From: Streptosporangiales bacterium
GTDB taxonomy: Bacteria > Actinomycetota > Actinomycetes > Streptosporangiales > WHST01
Length of the DNA stretch: 37,673 nucleotides
Direction: 5' to 3'
Assembly: GCA_009379955.1 (NCBI GenBank)
Contig: WHST01000061.1
Span: 1 to 37,673, forward strand
In this document: positions 1 through 7,987 of the stretch, piece after piece
Layout of the letters: each line of letters starts with the position of its first letter
How positions within the stretch are numbered: the stretch's first letter is position 1
Translations under genes and position numbers: made by a program
The notes under the pieces: generated by a model
Told to the model about the DNA's origin: nothing
Seen by the model: the letters and a program-made list of their open reading frames with translations, nothing else
Databases searched by the model: none

Positions 1-303
1 CACCTGCGCGGCGAGGTGCGCACTCCCGCCGAACCCGTAGATGCCGAGCCGACCCCCAGTCGGGACGGCGGCACGGATCAATGCCCGATATCCGATGATC
101 CCCGCACACAGCAGCGGCGCCAGCTCGACCTCCGTATAGCCGCCGGGCAGGCGATACGCGTATGCCGCCGGAACCAGTGCAAACTCGGCGTATCCGCCGT
201 CCGCGTCCCAACCCGTGTACCTCGAACGGGCACACAAGTTCTCTGCGCCCCTCCGGCAGTACCGACACGCACCGCAGGTGTGACGCAACCATATGGTCCT
301 CGA
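1..303 (-). pseudogene. Zinc-dependent alcohol dehydrogenase, 5'-truncated fragment (runs off left edge)
   Basis: The minus strand encodes the middle of a medium-chain zinc alcohol dehydrogenase (AdhP type, NAD(P)-dependent alcohol/aldehyde oxidoreductase). Visible are the structural-zinc lobe [15 protein letters not shown] (C-x2-C-x2-C-x7-C), the following DADGGYAEF stretch, and the start of the Rossmann fold, [14 protein letters not shown], which runs off the left edge at base 1. The N-terminal catalytic domain is missing. The frame stays open to about 396, but the residues before RTIWL no longer resemble the family, and no start codon or upstream Cys/His zinc site is seen. Similarity ends close to a tRNA-Gly-like 3' end at 307, which suggests a recombination junction. 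The rest of the gene to the left may be intact, so only the missing 5' end is certain. Confidence 0.75.
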
Positions 304-306
304 GCC

Positions 307-330
307 GGTTCGATTCCCGTCATCCGCCCC
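307..330 (+). other. tRNA-Gly 3'-end-like segment, possible attachment-site remnant
   Basis: Bases 307-327 begin GGTTCGATTCCC and match, over about 21 nt, the T-loop plus 3' acceptor strand typical of bacterial tRNA-Gly(GCC). The bases just upstream (gagcc) do not complete the T stem, and no matching 5' acceptor strand (GCGGAT-like) lies within 80 nt upstream, so there is no whole tRNA. Such 3'-end fragments are the usual attachment sites left by tyrosine-recombinase elements. No integrase is visible here. A chance match is unlikely but not excluded. Confidence 0.5.
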
Positions 331-493
331 GTGGGGCGCCTTGCGATCACCAACCTGCGAGAATTGCGCATGGCCACCGAGAACCAGCCGTAAGCGCGCT
401 CACCCACCGGACGCGGCTATCGCGGACCGCCGGCGACGCCGCCTGACCTCCACAGAACCTGAGAGCTGCCGGACACGCTGAGTCCTATCTGGA
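331..493. other. Intergenic stretch with no recognisable gene
   Basis: Between the tRNA-like segment and repeat copy A I see only short open frames in mutually overlapping registers, none with a recognisable protein or ribosome-binding site. It is probably decayed sequence. Together with the two neighbouring entries it forms the gene-free stretch between the dehydrogenase fragment and cobS. Confidence 0.5.
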
Positions 494-769
494 GATGTGG
501 AGCGAGCCTCGTTGGGGGCTCGAACCCGCTTCATCGCCCACCGCGCAGGCCGGCCAGCCCCGGGACACCACTGGAGGCTCCCAGGTCGAACGCTCTCTCG
601 ATCACCAGCCGACCGACGAGAACGCCCTGGTCGGACGCGGGACCGTCTATGTGGGCTTCTGCCCTGGGCGCAAACCCGCGACGTCTACAGCAGCGGCAGA
701 CGTTTGCGCTGGTGAAGGGCTTGTGCGTAGTGGTCGATACGCCCCTCGGACACCACCTCTACGCACAAG
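494..769. repeat. Dispersed repeat, copy A
   Basis: Bases 598-663 are repeated in the same orientation at 26097-26162 with 3 differences in 66 nt. Bases 618-741 align more loosely with 25163-25284. The left part (from about 494, sharing gcgagcctcgtt) resembles the segment at 26003 weakly. No intact protein is encoded. A minus-strand frame (YRPLRT, then GPASD and VLVGRLVIE) is partly kept between copies, so it may be a remnant of an old mobile element. All three copies lie beside truncated genes or at an operon end. Confidence 0.65.
668..769. terminator. Tandem hairpins downstream of cobS, possible terminator
   Basis: Two inverted repeats lie 57-158 nt beyond the cobS stop. GCGCAAA (668-674) pairs with TTTGCGC (703-709), with ACGTCT/AGACGT inside (681-686/698-703). 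CTTGTGCGTAG (720-730) pairs perfectly with CTACGCACAAG (759-769), with a further tggt/acca match inward. There is no T-tract, so this is not a classic intrinsic terminator. Actinobacterial terminators often lack one, and the position fits the end of the cobalamin operon. The hairpins are also part of repeat copy A and may belong to that element instead. Confidence 0.4.
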
Positions 770-825
770 GCCGTAGGTGATCGCCGTGGCGCCCGGCGTC
801 ATCCGTGCTCCGATGGCCGCGCACA

Positions 826-1617
826 TCAGCCGGTGAGAGCCAGCACGAGCAGTACGGCCGTCGTTGACGTCTCGATGACTGCGCCGTAGACGTCGCCGGT
901 GGTGCCGCCCAGACGGCGGGCAGCGTACGCGGCGAGCAGTCGGGCGAGCAACAGGCCCGTGGCGGTCGCGGCGACCAGCCGGAGAGCCAGGCCCGGTGCG
1001 CCCAACGCCGCGGGAAGCGCAGCGAGCAGGAGCACGGCGGCGACGTACCCGTACCTGGCGAGTCTCCCGACGCCACCTGCCACCAGCGCGCCGAAGCCGT
1101 CCTCGCGCGCACCGGGGACGCCGGCGATGAGGACGACAGCCACCCGTGCGACGACCACCGCGGCGGCGAACGCGACCGCGGCGGGCGGGCCGGGACCGAC
1201 CGTCGCGAGTGCGGTGACCTGGGCGAGCACGGTGAGCAGCAGGGCGGCGACGCCCATCGGGCCGATGTCGGAGCGACGCATGATCGCGAGCGCGCCGGCG
1301 GCGGGACGGCGGCTGCCCAGGCCGTCCGCGGTGTCGGCGAGCCCGTCCAGGTGCAGGCCACCGGTCAGGCACGCGAGCGAGCCGACGGCGAGCACCGCCG
1401 CGAGCAGCCGCCCGGCGGTCGTGTCGACGACCGCGCCGACCGCGTACAGGACCGCACCGCCGACGGCGCCGAGCACCAGTCCCACGACGGGTAACCACAG
1501 CAATGCTCTGCCCGCGGCGGGGCGATCGACCTGCGTGGGCGCGGCCACGGGAATCACGGTGAACAGAGCGACCGCGGTACGCCACGCACCCGGACGGCGC
1601 ACCGTCACCACGACCAC
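826..1617 (-). CDS. cobS: Adenosylcobinamide-GDP ribazoletransferase (cobalamin synthase)
   Basis: This membrane enzyme joins adenosylcobinamide-GDP and alpha-ribazole (or its phosphate) to give adenosylcobalamin (or its phosphate), the last step of the nucleotide loop. The 263-aa length is normal. The metal-binding motif HLDGLADTADGLGS sits at residues 89-102, followed by RRSDIGPMGV, with several hydrophobic membrane segments throughout. The start is taken as GTG 1617, 31 nt after the stop of the cobA-cobU gene. Other GTG codons follow closely (for example at 1602), so the exact start is uncertain. It is the last gene of the operon, and one of only two in it that do not overlap the gene before them. 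Hairpins follow at 668-769. Confidence 0.93.
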   Translation of the reverse strand: MVVVTVRRPGAWRTAVALFTVIPVAAPTQVDRPAAGRALLWLPVVGLVLGAVGGAVLYAVGAVVDTTAGRLLAAVLAVGSLACLTGGLHLDGLADTADGLGSRRPAAGALAIMRRSDIGPMGVAALLLTVLAQVTALATVGPGPPAAVAFAAAVVVARVAVVLIAGVPGAREDGFGALVAGGVGRLARYGYVAAVLLLAALPAALGAPGLALRLVAATATGLLLARLLAAYAARRLGGTTGDVYGAVIETSTTAVLLVLALTG

Positions 1618-1648
1618 CCGTGACGTCGACCGGCCGACTGGTGGCCCG

Positions 1649-3391
1649 TCATCGCAGCCGGCGCACGATGCCGGCCGTGCACAGCCAGACCTCGTCCGAC
1701 TCGGCGGCGATCCTGGCGTTCAGCTCGCCGAGCTCGTCGCGGAACCTGCGGCCGGCGGGCGTCGCCGGCACCACACCCGAACCGACCTCGCTGCTCACGG
1801 CCACCACGTGACGGACGCTCTTGCGCCATGCGGTCGCCAGGGCGTCGACGCGTGTGGACACGTCGCGGTCGGCGCCGGGGGTTTCCGTCCAGACACCGCA
1901 CTCGTCCATCACCGACGCCAGCCAGGTCGACAGGCAGTCGACGAGAGCGGGGCCGCCGTCCGCGTCCGCGAGCACCGTGGGCAGATCGAGCGTCTCCGTC
2001 GTCGTCCACCCCGCCGGCCGTCGGTCCCGGTGTCGGCGTACGCGTTCGGCCCACTCCTGGTCGTCGGGGCCGGGATGCCGTCCTGTCGCGACGTACTCGA
2101 CCCGGTCGTGGCCGGCGAGCATCCGTTCCGCCGTCGCCGACTTGCCGGACCGCGACCCACCCAGCACCAGTACCCGGGACGCCGGCGCCACGGACGGCGC
2201 GACGTCGCCTGCTGTGAAGCGCGCGACGTCACCGATGACCACGACGGCCGGGTTGACGACGCCGGCCGTGCGGGCGGCGTCGACGAGCCCGCTCAACGGC
2301 GCGCTGACGACACGCTGCTGCGGTGTGCAACCATCGACGACGCACGCCGCGGCCAGGTCACCTGGCATGCCGTTCGCGCGCACGCGGTCGACGATCGGCT
2401 CCAGGTTCTCCACCGCCATCAGCAGCACCAGCGTCGTGCCCGCCCGGGCCAGCGCCGCCCAGTCGACCGTGCTCCTCGGGTCGTCGGGGGGCACGTGGCC
2501 CGACACCACCGCGAACCCCTGCGAGCGGCCGCGGTGCGTCACCGGGATGCCGGCCGCCGCGGGCACCGCCACGGCGCTCGACACCCCTGGCACGACCTCG
2601 ACGGGCACGCCGGCCGCGGTGCATGCGGTGACCTCCTCCATCCCGCGCCCGAAGACGTACGGGTCGCCTCCCTTGAGCCTGACGACCCTGCGCCCTGCCC
2701 TGGCCTGCTCGACAAGCGTCTCGTTGATGCGCTCCTGCCGCATCGCCGCGCCGCCTGGCACCTTCGCGGCGTCGACGACCGCGACATGCGGAGGCAGATC
2801 GTCGAGGGCGGCGAGGGGGGCGAGCCTGTCGGTGACGACGACGTCTGCCGCGCGCAGCAGGTCCCTGCCCCGTACGGTGAGCAGCCCCGGGTCGCCCGGC
2901 CCGCCACCGACGATCCAGACCCCTCCGCCCCGACTGCCGGTGGCCTCGACGGCGTCGACGGACTCGACCAGCCGGTCGCGCAAGGCGGCGGCGCGCCTCG
3001 GGTCCCTGTCCGCGTTGACGGCGACGGTGACGTCCGCCGTACGCCCGACGGCCGGCACCCACGCGGCGGACGCGTCGGCGTCGTCCGCGCGCACGCACCA
3101 CAGCTGCCGGCGGTCGGCCTCGGCTGCGACCGCCTCGTTGACGGCGGCGTCGTCGGTGCAGGCGAGCACGAGCCACGCGCCGTTCAGGTCGGCCGGCTCG
3201 AACGCGCGGCACCGGGCAGCGACGAGTGCGCGCGCGGCGAGGTCGGCGAGCGACGGAGCGAGGTCGGGTGCGACGACGAGCACGTCGGCGCCGGCCGCGC
3301 GCAACCCGCCGACTCGCCGTACGGCGACGCTGCCACCGCCGACGACGACGGCACGTCGGCCGCGCAGCTTCAACGAGAGCGGGTAGAGCAT
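1649..3391 (-). CDS. cobA-cobU: Trifunctional fusion: precorrin-2 dehydrogenase, uroporphyrinogen-III C-methyltransferase and CobU kinase/guanylyltransferase
   Basis: One uninterrupted 580-aa frame carries three enzymes. Residues 1-150 resemble the CysG/SirC NAD-binding part (GGGSVAVRR at 18-26), which oxidises precorrin-2 to sirohydrochlorin. Residues 158-395 are a SUMT methylase (VGGGPGDPGLLT 161-172, LKGGDPYVFGRG 239-250, VVPGVSSA 267-274), which makes precorrin-2 from uroporphyrinogen III. Residues 406-580 are CobU, which phosphorylates and guanylates cobinamide (P-loop GGSRSGKS 411-418, YVATG, VDCLSTWL, EVGSGVVP). ATG 3391 overlaps the cobT stop as TGATG, which decides the start even though the frame stays open to 5365. 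The N-terminal part is shorter than in CysG, lacking much of the dimerisation region. The fusion puts a first and a late pathway step on one chain. It is the oddest gene of the operon. Confidence 0.9.
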   Translation of the reverse strand: MLYPLSLKLRGRRAVVVGGGSVAVRRVGGLRAAGADVLVVAPDLAPSLADLAARALVAARCRAFEPADLNGAWLVLACTDDAAVNEAVAAEADRRQLWCVRADDADASAAWVPAVGRTADVTVAVNADRDPRRAAALRDRLVESVDAVEATGSRGGGVWIVGGGPGDPGLLTVRGRDLLRAADVVVTDRLAPLAALDDLPPHVAVVDAAKVPGGAAMRQERINETLVEQARAGRRVVRLKGGDPYVFGRGMEEVTACTAAGVPVEVVPGVSSAVAVPAAAGIPVTHRGRSQGFAVVSGHVPPDDPRSTVDWAALARAGTTLVLLMAVENLEPIVDRVRANGMPGDLAAACVVDGCTPQQRVVSAPLSGLVDAARTAGVVNPAVVVIGDVARFTAGDVAPSVAPASRVLVLGGSRSGKSATAERMLAGHDRVEYVATGRHPGPDDQEWAERVRRHRDRRPAGWTTTETLDLPTVLADADGGPALVDCLSTWLASVMDECGVWTETPGADRDVSTRVDALATAWRKSVRHVVAVSSEVGSGVVPATPAGRRFRDELGELNARIAAESDEVWLCTAGIVRRLR

Positions 3392-4452
3392 CACGCCTTC
3401 TCCGAGACGCCGGCGCTGTCGAACGTCGCGACGTCGCGCAGCACCCGCGCGGCCGACTGCACGAGTGGCAGCGCGAGCACCGCGCCCGAGCCTTCGCCGA
3501 GCCGCAGGTCGAGGTCGAGCAACGGCCGCAGCCCGAGCACGGTCAGCGCGAGCCGCGCACCCGGCTCGGTCGAGAGGTGCCCGGCGACGAGCGCGTGCGT
3601 CACGTCGGGCGCGAACGCGTTCGCCGCGAGCGCCGCCGCTGCGGCGATGACGCCGTCGAGCACGACGGGGATACGCCGCGCCGCCGCTCCGAGCAGGAAG
3701 CCGGCGATCGCCGCATGCTCGAGCCCGCCGACGGTTGCCAGCACTCCGACCGGGTCCACGGGGTCGGGCCGGTGCAGCGTGAGAGCGCGCTCGACGGCGT
3801 CGACCTTGCGGTCCCAGGTCGCGTCGTCGACACCCGTGCCCCTGCCCGTGACCTCGCGCGCCGGTGCGCCGGTGAACGCGGCGACGAGCGCGGCGGACGG
3901 CGTGGTGTTCGCGATCCCCATGTCGCCGGTGAGCAGGCAGCGGTGCCCGGCCGCCGCCAGGTCTGTCGCGGTCTCGATACCGACCTCGATCGCGGCGACG
4001 GCTTCCGCGCGTGTCATGGCGGGTTCGACCGTCATGTTCGCGGTGCCCGGCCGCACCTTTCTGGCGAGCAGTGCGGGACCCGGCGGGAGCGAGGCGGCCA
4101 CGCCTACGTCCACGACCCTGACCTTCGTGCCGGTCTGCGCGGCCACCACGTTCACCACCGCGCCGGACGCGACGAAGTTCGCGACCATCTGCGCGGTCAC
4201 CTCCTGCGGCCACGGCGTGACGTCCTCGGCGTGCACACCGTGGTCGCCCGCGAACACCGCGACCGCCGCGGGTTCGGGCAGCGGCGGCGGGCACTCGCCC
4301 GCGAGCGCCGCGAGCCGAACCGACAGGTCCTCGAGCGCACCGAGCGACCCTCGCGGCTTGGTGAGCCTGTCCTGCCGTTCCCGTGCCGCCGCCGCCGCGG
4401 CGGCGTCCCGCGGGCCGATCGCTGCGACCGTCTCGTCGAGCAGACTGCTCAT
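3391..4452 (-). CDS. cobT: Nicotinate-nucleotide--dimethylbenzimidazole phosphoribosyltransferase
   Basis: CobT activates the lower-ligand base: it transfers phosphoribose from nicotinate mononucleotide to 5,6-dimethylbenzimidazole to give alpha-ribazole phosphate. The 353-aa length is normal. Seen are the N-terminal KPRGSLG, the VFAGDHGV stretch, a GDMGIANTT motif, and near the C-terminus RLGEGSGA, which holds the family's catalytic glutamate. ATG 4452 overlaps the cobC stop (ATGA), and its own stop overlaps the next start (TGATG). No dimethylbenzimidazole synthase (BluB) gene is in the window, so the base must be made by genes elsewhere. Confidence 0.95.
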   Translation of the reverse strand: MSSLLDETVAAIGPRDAAAAAAARERQDRLTKPRGSLGALEDLSVRLAALAGECPPPLPEPAAVAVFAGDHGVHAEDVTPWPQEVTAQMVANFVASGAVVNVVAAQTGTKVRVVDVGVAASLPPGPALLARKVRPGTANMTVEPAMTRAEAVAAIEVGIETATDLAAAGHRCLLTGDMGIANTTPSAALVAAFTGAPAREVTGRGTGVDDATWDRKVDAVERALTLHRPDPVDPVGVLATVGGLEHAAIAGFLLGAAARRIPVVLDGVIAAAAALAANAFAPDVTHALVAGHLSTEPGARLALTVLGLRPLLDLDLRLGEGSGAVLALPLVQSAARVLRDVATFDSAGVSEKA

Positions 4453-5471
4453 GCGAGCACCTCCTGGAGTGCGTTGACGAAGGCGGTGGACGTCGAACGG
4501 TCGCGCACCGTGACACGCAGCCAGTCGGGTCCGAGGCCGGGGAACGTGTCGCCGCGGCGTACGGCGAAACCCCGCTGGCGCAACGCTTCTCGAACCCCCG
4601 CACCGTCGTCGACGCGCAGCAGGACGAACGGCGCTCGCGGGTCGGCGACCACCTCGACGCCGGCCAACAGGTCGAGCAGGTGCGCCCGGTCGGCAACGGC
4701 CGCTCTGGCCGCCCGCTCCGCCTCGGCGACCGCGTGCGGCTGCGAGCACGCGCGGGCGGCGACGAGCGCAGGCGTGGACACCGCCCACGGCGGCTGGGTC
4801 TCCCGCAGCTGCCGCAGCAGCTCCGCGTCGCCGAGCAGGTAGCCGACACGCAGCCCGGCCAGCCCCCAGGTCTTGGTGAGGCTTCGCACCACGAGCATGC
4901 CGGGGACGTCGCTCGCGTCGGCGAGGCTCTCCGGCTCGCCGGGCACCGCGTCCATGAACGCCTCGTCGACGACGAGCACGCGTCCCGGCCGGGCGAGCGA
5001 ACGTACCGCGTCGGCGGGATGCAGCACCGACGTCGGGTTGGTCGGGTTGCCCACCACGACCAGGTCGGCGGTCGCGGGGATCGCGGCGGGTTCGAGGCGG
5101 AAGCCGTCCGCCGCGTCGAGGACGACGCGGTCGACGTGACGTCCCGCGGCACGCAACGCCGCCTCCGGCTCGGTGAACTGCGGGTGCACGACCACCGGGT
5201 GCTCGGCGCGCAGTGCGCGGGCGACGAGCACGAACGCCTCCGCCGCGCCCGCGGTGAGCAGCACCTCACGCGGCGGGCGGCCGTGCCGTGCCGCGACCGC
5301 ATGCCACGCCTCGTCGGCACGCGGGTACGCCGCCAGCTCGCAGAGCGATGCCGCCAGCTCGGCACGCAACCACGCGGGCGGAGTGTGCTGACGGACGTTC
5401 ACGGCCAGGTCGACCAGACCCGGCGCGAGCTCGGCGTCGCCGTGATGGCGCAGCAGCGCGTCAACCGTCAT
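4449..5471 (-). CDS. cobC: PLP-dependent aminotransferase-fold enzyme, CobC type (Salmonella CobD-like threonine-phosphate decarboxylase)
   Basis: This fold-type I PLP enzyme probably makes (R)-1-amino-2-propanol phosphate from threonine phosphate for the arm that CobD attaches. The 340-aa protein shows GNPTNPT (141-147), DEAF (169-172) and the PLP lysine in SLTK (Lys200), followed by TWGLAGLRVGY. The start is ATG 5471, which overlaps the cbiX end by 11 nt. An ATG at 5489 would also be in frame but overlaps more. Its stop overlaps cobT as ATGA. Histidinol-phosphate aminotransferase is the main alternative from fold alone. The operon position favours the cobalamin role. Confidence 0.85.
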   Translation of the reverse strand: MTVDALLRHHGDAELAPGLVDLAVNVRQHTPPAWLRAELAASLCELAAYPRADEAWHAVAARHGRPPREVLLTAGAAEAFVLVARALRAEHPVVVHPQFTEPEAALRAAGRHVDRVVLDAADGFRLEPAAIPATADLVVVGNPTNPTSVLHPADAVRSLARPGRVLVVDEAFMDAVPGEPESLADASDVPGMLVVRSLTKTWGLAGLRVGYLLGDAELLRQLRETQPPWAVSTPALVAARACSQPHAVAEAERAARAAVADRAHLLDLLAGVEVVADPRAPFVLLRVDDGAGVREALRQRGFAVRRGDTFPGLGPDWLRVTVRDRSTSTAFVNALQEVLA

Positions 5472-6357
5472 GGCTGTGAGCGTGCGCATGGTGCTGGTGG
5501 GCGGGGTCGTCGGGATGGTGGTGCGGTGTCTGCGGCCTGCCGACCTTGTCGGCGAAGCCAGGCACGGCGACGCGGTAGACGCAGGTGTCGCAGTTCATCC
5601 TGATGTCGCCGTGCACGGCCTCCTGGTAGCGCTCGAGGACAAGGTCGGCGAGCTCGTCGCTGTCGCCGACGAGCCCGGCCACCCGCACGTCGATGCCGGG
5701 ATGCGCGCCGGCGAACTCCTCCGACTGGGTGACGATGCGGTCAGGCAGCACGCCGGGGAACAGGAAGTACGGCGCGACGACCACACGTTCGGCACCGAGC
5801 CTGCGCACCTTGTCGAGCGCCGCCGGCACGGAGGGCTCGGCCAGCGAGACGAACGACGGCTCGACCCCCGCGTACCCCCTGCCCTCCCACAGCAGCCGCG
5901 CGACCTTGGCGACCTCCGCGTTGGCGTCGGGGTCGGTGGAGCCGCGGCCGACGAGGACGACGTAGGTGCCCGCACGGTCGGCGCCGTCGAGCGCGGTGTC
6001 GACGCGGTCGGCCATCACGTCCTGCAGCGCCGGGTGCGGCCCCAGCGGACGCCCGTAGCTGTACCGCAGGCCGGGGTGACGCACCTGTTCGCGGGCCATC
6101 GCACCTGGGATGTCGCCCTTGCCGTGCCCGGCCGCGGTCAGCACCAGCGGCACGGTCACCATCTCGAGGTGTCCCGCGGCGACCACCTTCGCCACCGCGT
6201 CCGTGACCGGTGGCGGCGCGAGCTCGATGAACCCGCCCTCCACCACACGGTCGGCGGCGCGCGCCCTGACCCGGTCGACGAACCTGTGGAAGGCGTCGAC
6301 GCCGGCGGCGCTGCGCGTGCCGTGGCCGACGATCAGCAGGGGCAGGGAACCGTCCAT
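5461..6357 (-). CDS. cbiX: Sirohydrochlorin cobaltochelatase CbiX-type, with MxCDxC and histidine-rich tail
   Basis: CbiX inserts cobalt into sirohydrochlorin, the early-insertion route. The 298-aa protein has the N-terminal GHGTR motif (His12) and an AAGHGKGD motif (about 76-82) typical of the class II chelatase fold, followed by a second half with VVVAPYFLFPGVL. Near the C-terminus MNCDTC (254-259) matches the MxCxxC iron-sulphur motif known in long CbiX proteins, and the last 20 residues are rich in histidine, probably for metal holding. The ATG at 6357 overlaps the cobH stop (TGATG). The operon also encodes a CobN/ChlID chelatase. Substrate could instead be iron (SirB-like), but context favours cobalt. 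Confidence 0.88.
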   Translation of the reverse strand: MDGSLPLLIVGHGTRSAAGVDAFHRFVDRVRARAADRVVEGGFIELAPPPVTDAVAKVVAAGHLEMVTVPLVLTAAGHGKGDIPGAMAREQVRHPGLRYSYGRPLGPHPALQDVMADRVDTALDGADRAGTYVVLVGRGSTDPDANAEVAKVARLLWEGRGYAGVEPSFVSLAEPSVPAALDKVRRLGAERVVVAPYFLFPGVLPDRIVTQSEEFAGAHPGIDVRVAGLVGDSDELADLVLERYQEAVHGDIRMNCDTCVYRVAVPGFADKVGRPQTPHHHPDDPAHQHHAHAHSHDG

Positions 6358-6929
6358 CAGCTGTCCTCCAGGTAGAGCAGGGCGTTCAGGGCGGCCGCCG
6401 CGACGGCGGAGCCACCTTTCTCACCGCGGTTGCTCACCGCGGGCAGTCCACTGGCGCGCAGGTCGCGCTTCGATTCGACGGCACCGACGAACCCGACGGG
6501 CAACCCGACGACGAGCGCGGGCCGGACGCCGAGCGCGAGGATCTCCGTCAGCGCGGTGGGCGCATTGCCTACGACCCACACCGCGCCCGGGCCGACGTCG
6601 CCGTACGCGAGCCGCACCGCGGCCGCGGACCTGGTGACGCCTTCGCCGGCGCGTGCGTCGCGGATGCGACAGACCACGTCGTGGGCCGTGATGCCCGCGG
6701 CCACCATCTCGACGTCGGCGACCACGGGTGCTCCGGAACGCAACGCCGCCGCGCCGCGGACGAGGTCGACCTCCTCGCACGCCAGGTCGGTGACGTAGTC
6801 GAGGTCGGCGCTCGCGTGCACGACCCGTTCCACGACCGCTCTGGTCAGCGGCGGCAACCGTCCGGTGTCGACACGAGACCGGAGGATCTCGTACGACTCC
6901 CGCTCGATCGCGCTGACCGTACGCGTCAT
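6357..6929 (-). CDS. cobH: Precorrin-8X methylmutase
   Basis: CobH (CbiC in the anaerobic pathway) moves a methyl group from C-11 to C-12 and yields (cobyr/hydrogenobyr)inate. The 190-aa protein is slightly short for the family. It shows ERESYEILR near the N-terminus, a central RIRDARAGEGVTRSAAA stretch, VVGNAPTAL, GLPVGFVGAVESK and SNRGEKGGS. The start is ATG 6929, since it overlaps the nicT stop as ATGA. The open frame upstream to 7202 lies inside nicT and has no family similarity. Its stop overlaps cbiX. It acts in the cytoplasm just before the amidation steps. Confidence 0.94.
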   Translation of the reverse strand: MTRTVSAIERESYEILRSRVDTGRLPPLTRAVVERVVHASADLDYVTDLACEEVDLVRGAAALRSGAPVVADVEMVAAGITAHDVVCRIRDARAGEGVTRSAAAVRLAYGDVGPGAVWVVGNAPTALTEILALGVRPALVVGLPVGFVGAVESKRDLRASGLPAVSNRGEKGGSAVAAAALNALLYLEDS

Positions 6930-7987
6930 CGCGACGCTCCGTACTTCCGCTCGAGGCCGCCTACCCGCCAGGCGACCGCGGCACCCAGCCAGGCGACCAG
7001 GAACACGCCGACGATGACGTACCCGAGCAGCTCGAAGTGGTCGCCGAGCGACGCGTACGCGGCGACGGGTCCGGCGACGTGCGCCTGGTCGGCGAGCAGC
7101 CCCGCGAGGTACACGGTGCCTACGAAGAGCGCCACGACGACGGTCATACCCGTCGTGGCGAGGTTGTAGTAGAGCTTGCGCGCCGGGCTGCGGAAGGCCC
7201 ACGAGTACGCCCGCGTCATCAGCAGGCTGTCGAACGTGTCGAGCGCGCTCATGCCCGCGGCGAACAGCAGCGGCAGGGTGAGCACCGCGAGCGCGGGCAA
7301 TGCGCCTGCCGTCGCGGTGCTCGCCGACAGGGTCAGCAGGGTGACCTCGGAGGCCGTCTCCAGCCCGAGGCCGAACAGCAGGCCGACGGGGAACATGTGC
7401 CAGGAGGAACGGATCAGGCTGCGTGCGCGCCCGCCGAGCATCCGGTTCATCAGGCCGCGGTTGACCAGCTGCAGCTCGAGCTCACGCTCGTCCAGCTCGC
7501 CTCGGGTCATCCTGCGCCACAGCTTCGCGACGCCGACGAGGACCATCGCGTTGAGTACGGCGACGAGGAGCAGGAACGTCATCGCCACGAACGCGGCGAC
7601 CACGGTGCCGTACGAGCGGAACGCGTCGACCCCCGCCGACGTGGCCGCACCCGCGGCGACCGCGACGACCAGCGAGAGGGCAAGCACCACGGAGGAGTGG
7701 CCCATCGCGAAGAAGAAGCCGACGCCGACAGGTCTGCGGCCGCGTTGCAGCATCAGCCTGGTCGTGTCGTCGATCGCCGCGATGTGGTCGGCGTCGAACG
7801 CGTGCCGCACACCGAGCGCGTACGCGAGCGAGCCGGCGCCGGCGAACGTGGTCGCGGCGGCGAGGTTGGAGGCGTAGTAGAGGTACAGCGACCAGCCGGC
7901 GACGTGGATGAGCGCGATCACACCCACCATGCCGGACAGCCGCAGCCGCTCCGCCCTGCTCCACCTGCCGGCGGCAGCCTCGGTCAT
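6926..7987 (-). CDS. nicT: NiCoT-family nickel/cobalt transporter
   Basis: This is an inner-membrane secondary transporter that takes up Co2+ and/or Ni2+; the operon context points to cobalt supply. The 353-aa protein has many hydrophobic segments and the family signatures RHAFDADHIAAIDDT (61-75), FFFAMGHSSVV (91-101) and GLGLETASEVT (near 190-205). The hydrophilic, Glu/Arg-rich loop GELDERELELQ lies between helices. ATG 7987 overlaps the ferredoxin stop (ATGA), and its stop overlaps cobH (ATGA), so it is fully embedded in the operon. Sequence alone does not settle Ni versus Co preference. Confidence 0.93.
   Translation of the reverse strand: MTEAAAGRWSRAERLRLSGMVGVIALIHVAGWSLYLYYASNLAAATTFAGAGSLAYALGVRHAFDADHIAAIDDTTRLMLQRGRRPVGVGFFFAMGHSSVVLALSLVVAVAAGAATSAGVDAFRSYGTVVAAFVAMTFLLLVAVLNAMVLVGVAKLWRRMTRGELDERELELQLVNRGLMNRMLGGRARSLIRSSWHMFPVGLLFGLGLETASEVTLLTLSASTATAGALPALAVLTLPLLFAAGMSALDTFDSLLMTRAYSWAFRSPARKLYYNLATTGMTVVVALFVGTVYLAGLLADQAHVAGPVAAYASLGDHFELLGYVIVGVFLVAWLGAAVAWRVGGLERKYGASR

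Noticed and set aside
230-330. Complete tRNA gene
   Set aside because: Only the 3' end matches; no 5' acceptor strand, D arm or anticodon arm can be drawn upstream.
899-4477. 1192-codon open frame on the plus strand opposite cobS, cobA-cobU and cobT
   Set aside because: It is the antisense shadow of high-GC genes: composition is Ala/Arg/Ser/Pro/Thr-rich with no known motifs, while the minus strand carries clear enzymes.
3392-5365. Extension of the cobA-cobU frame upstream through cobT and cobC (1238 codons in all)
   Set aside because: The added part is Arg-rich and overlaps two well-supported genes; the TGATG junction at 3391 marks the true start.
6930-7202. N-terminal extension of cobH to 7202
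   Set aside because: The extension is inside nicT in another frame and has no methylmutase similarity; ATGA at 6929 fits the operon pattern.
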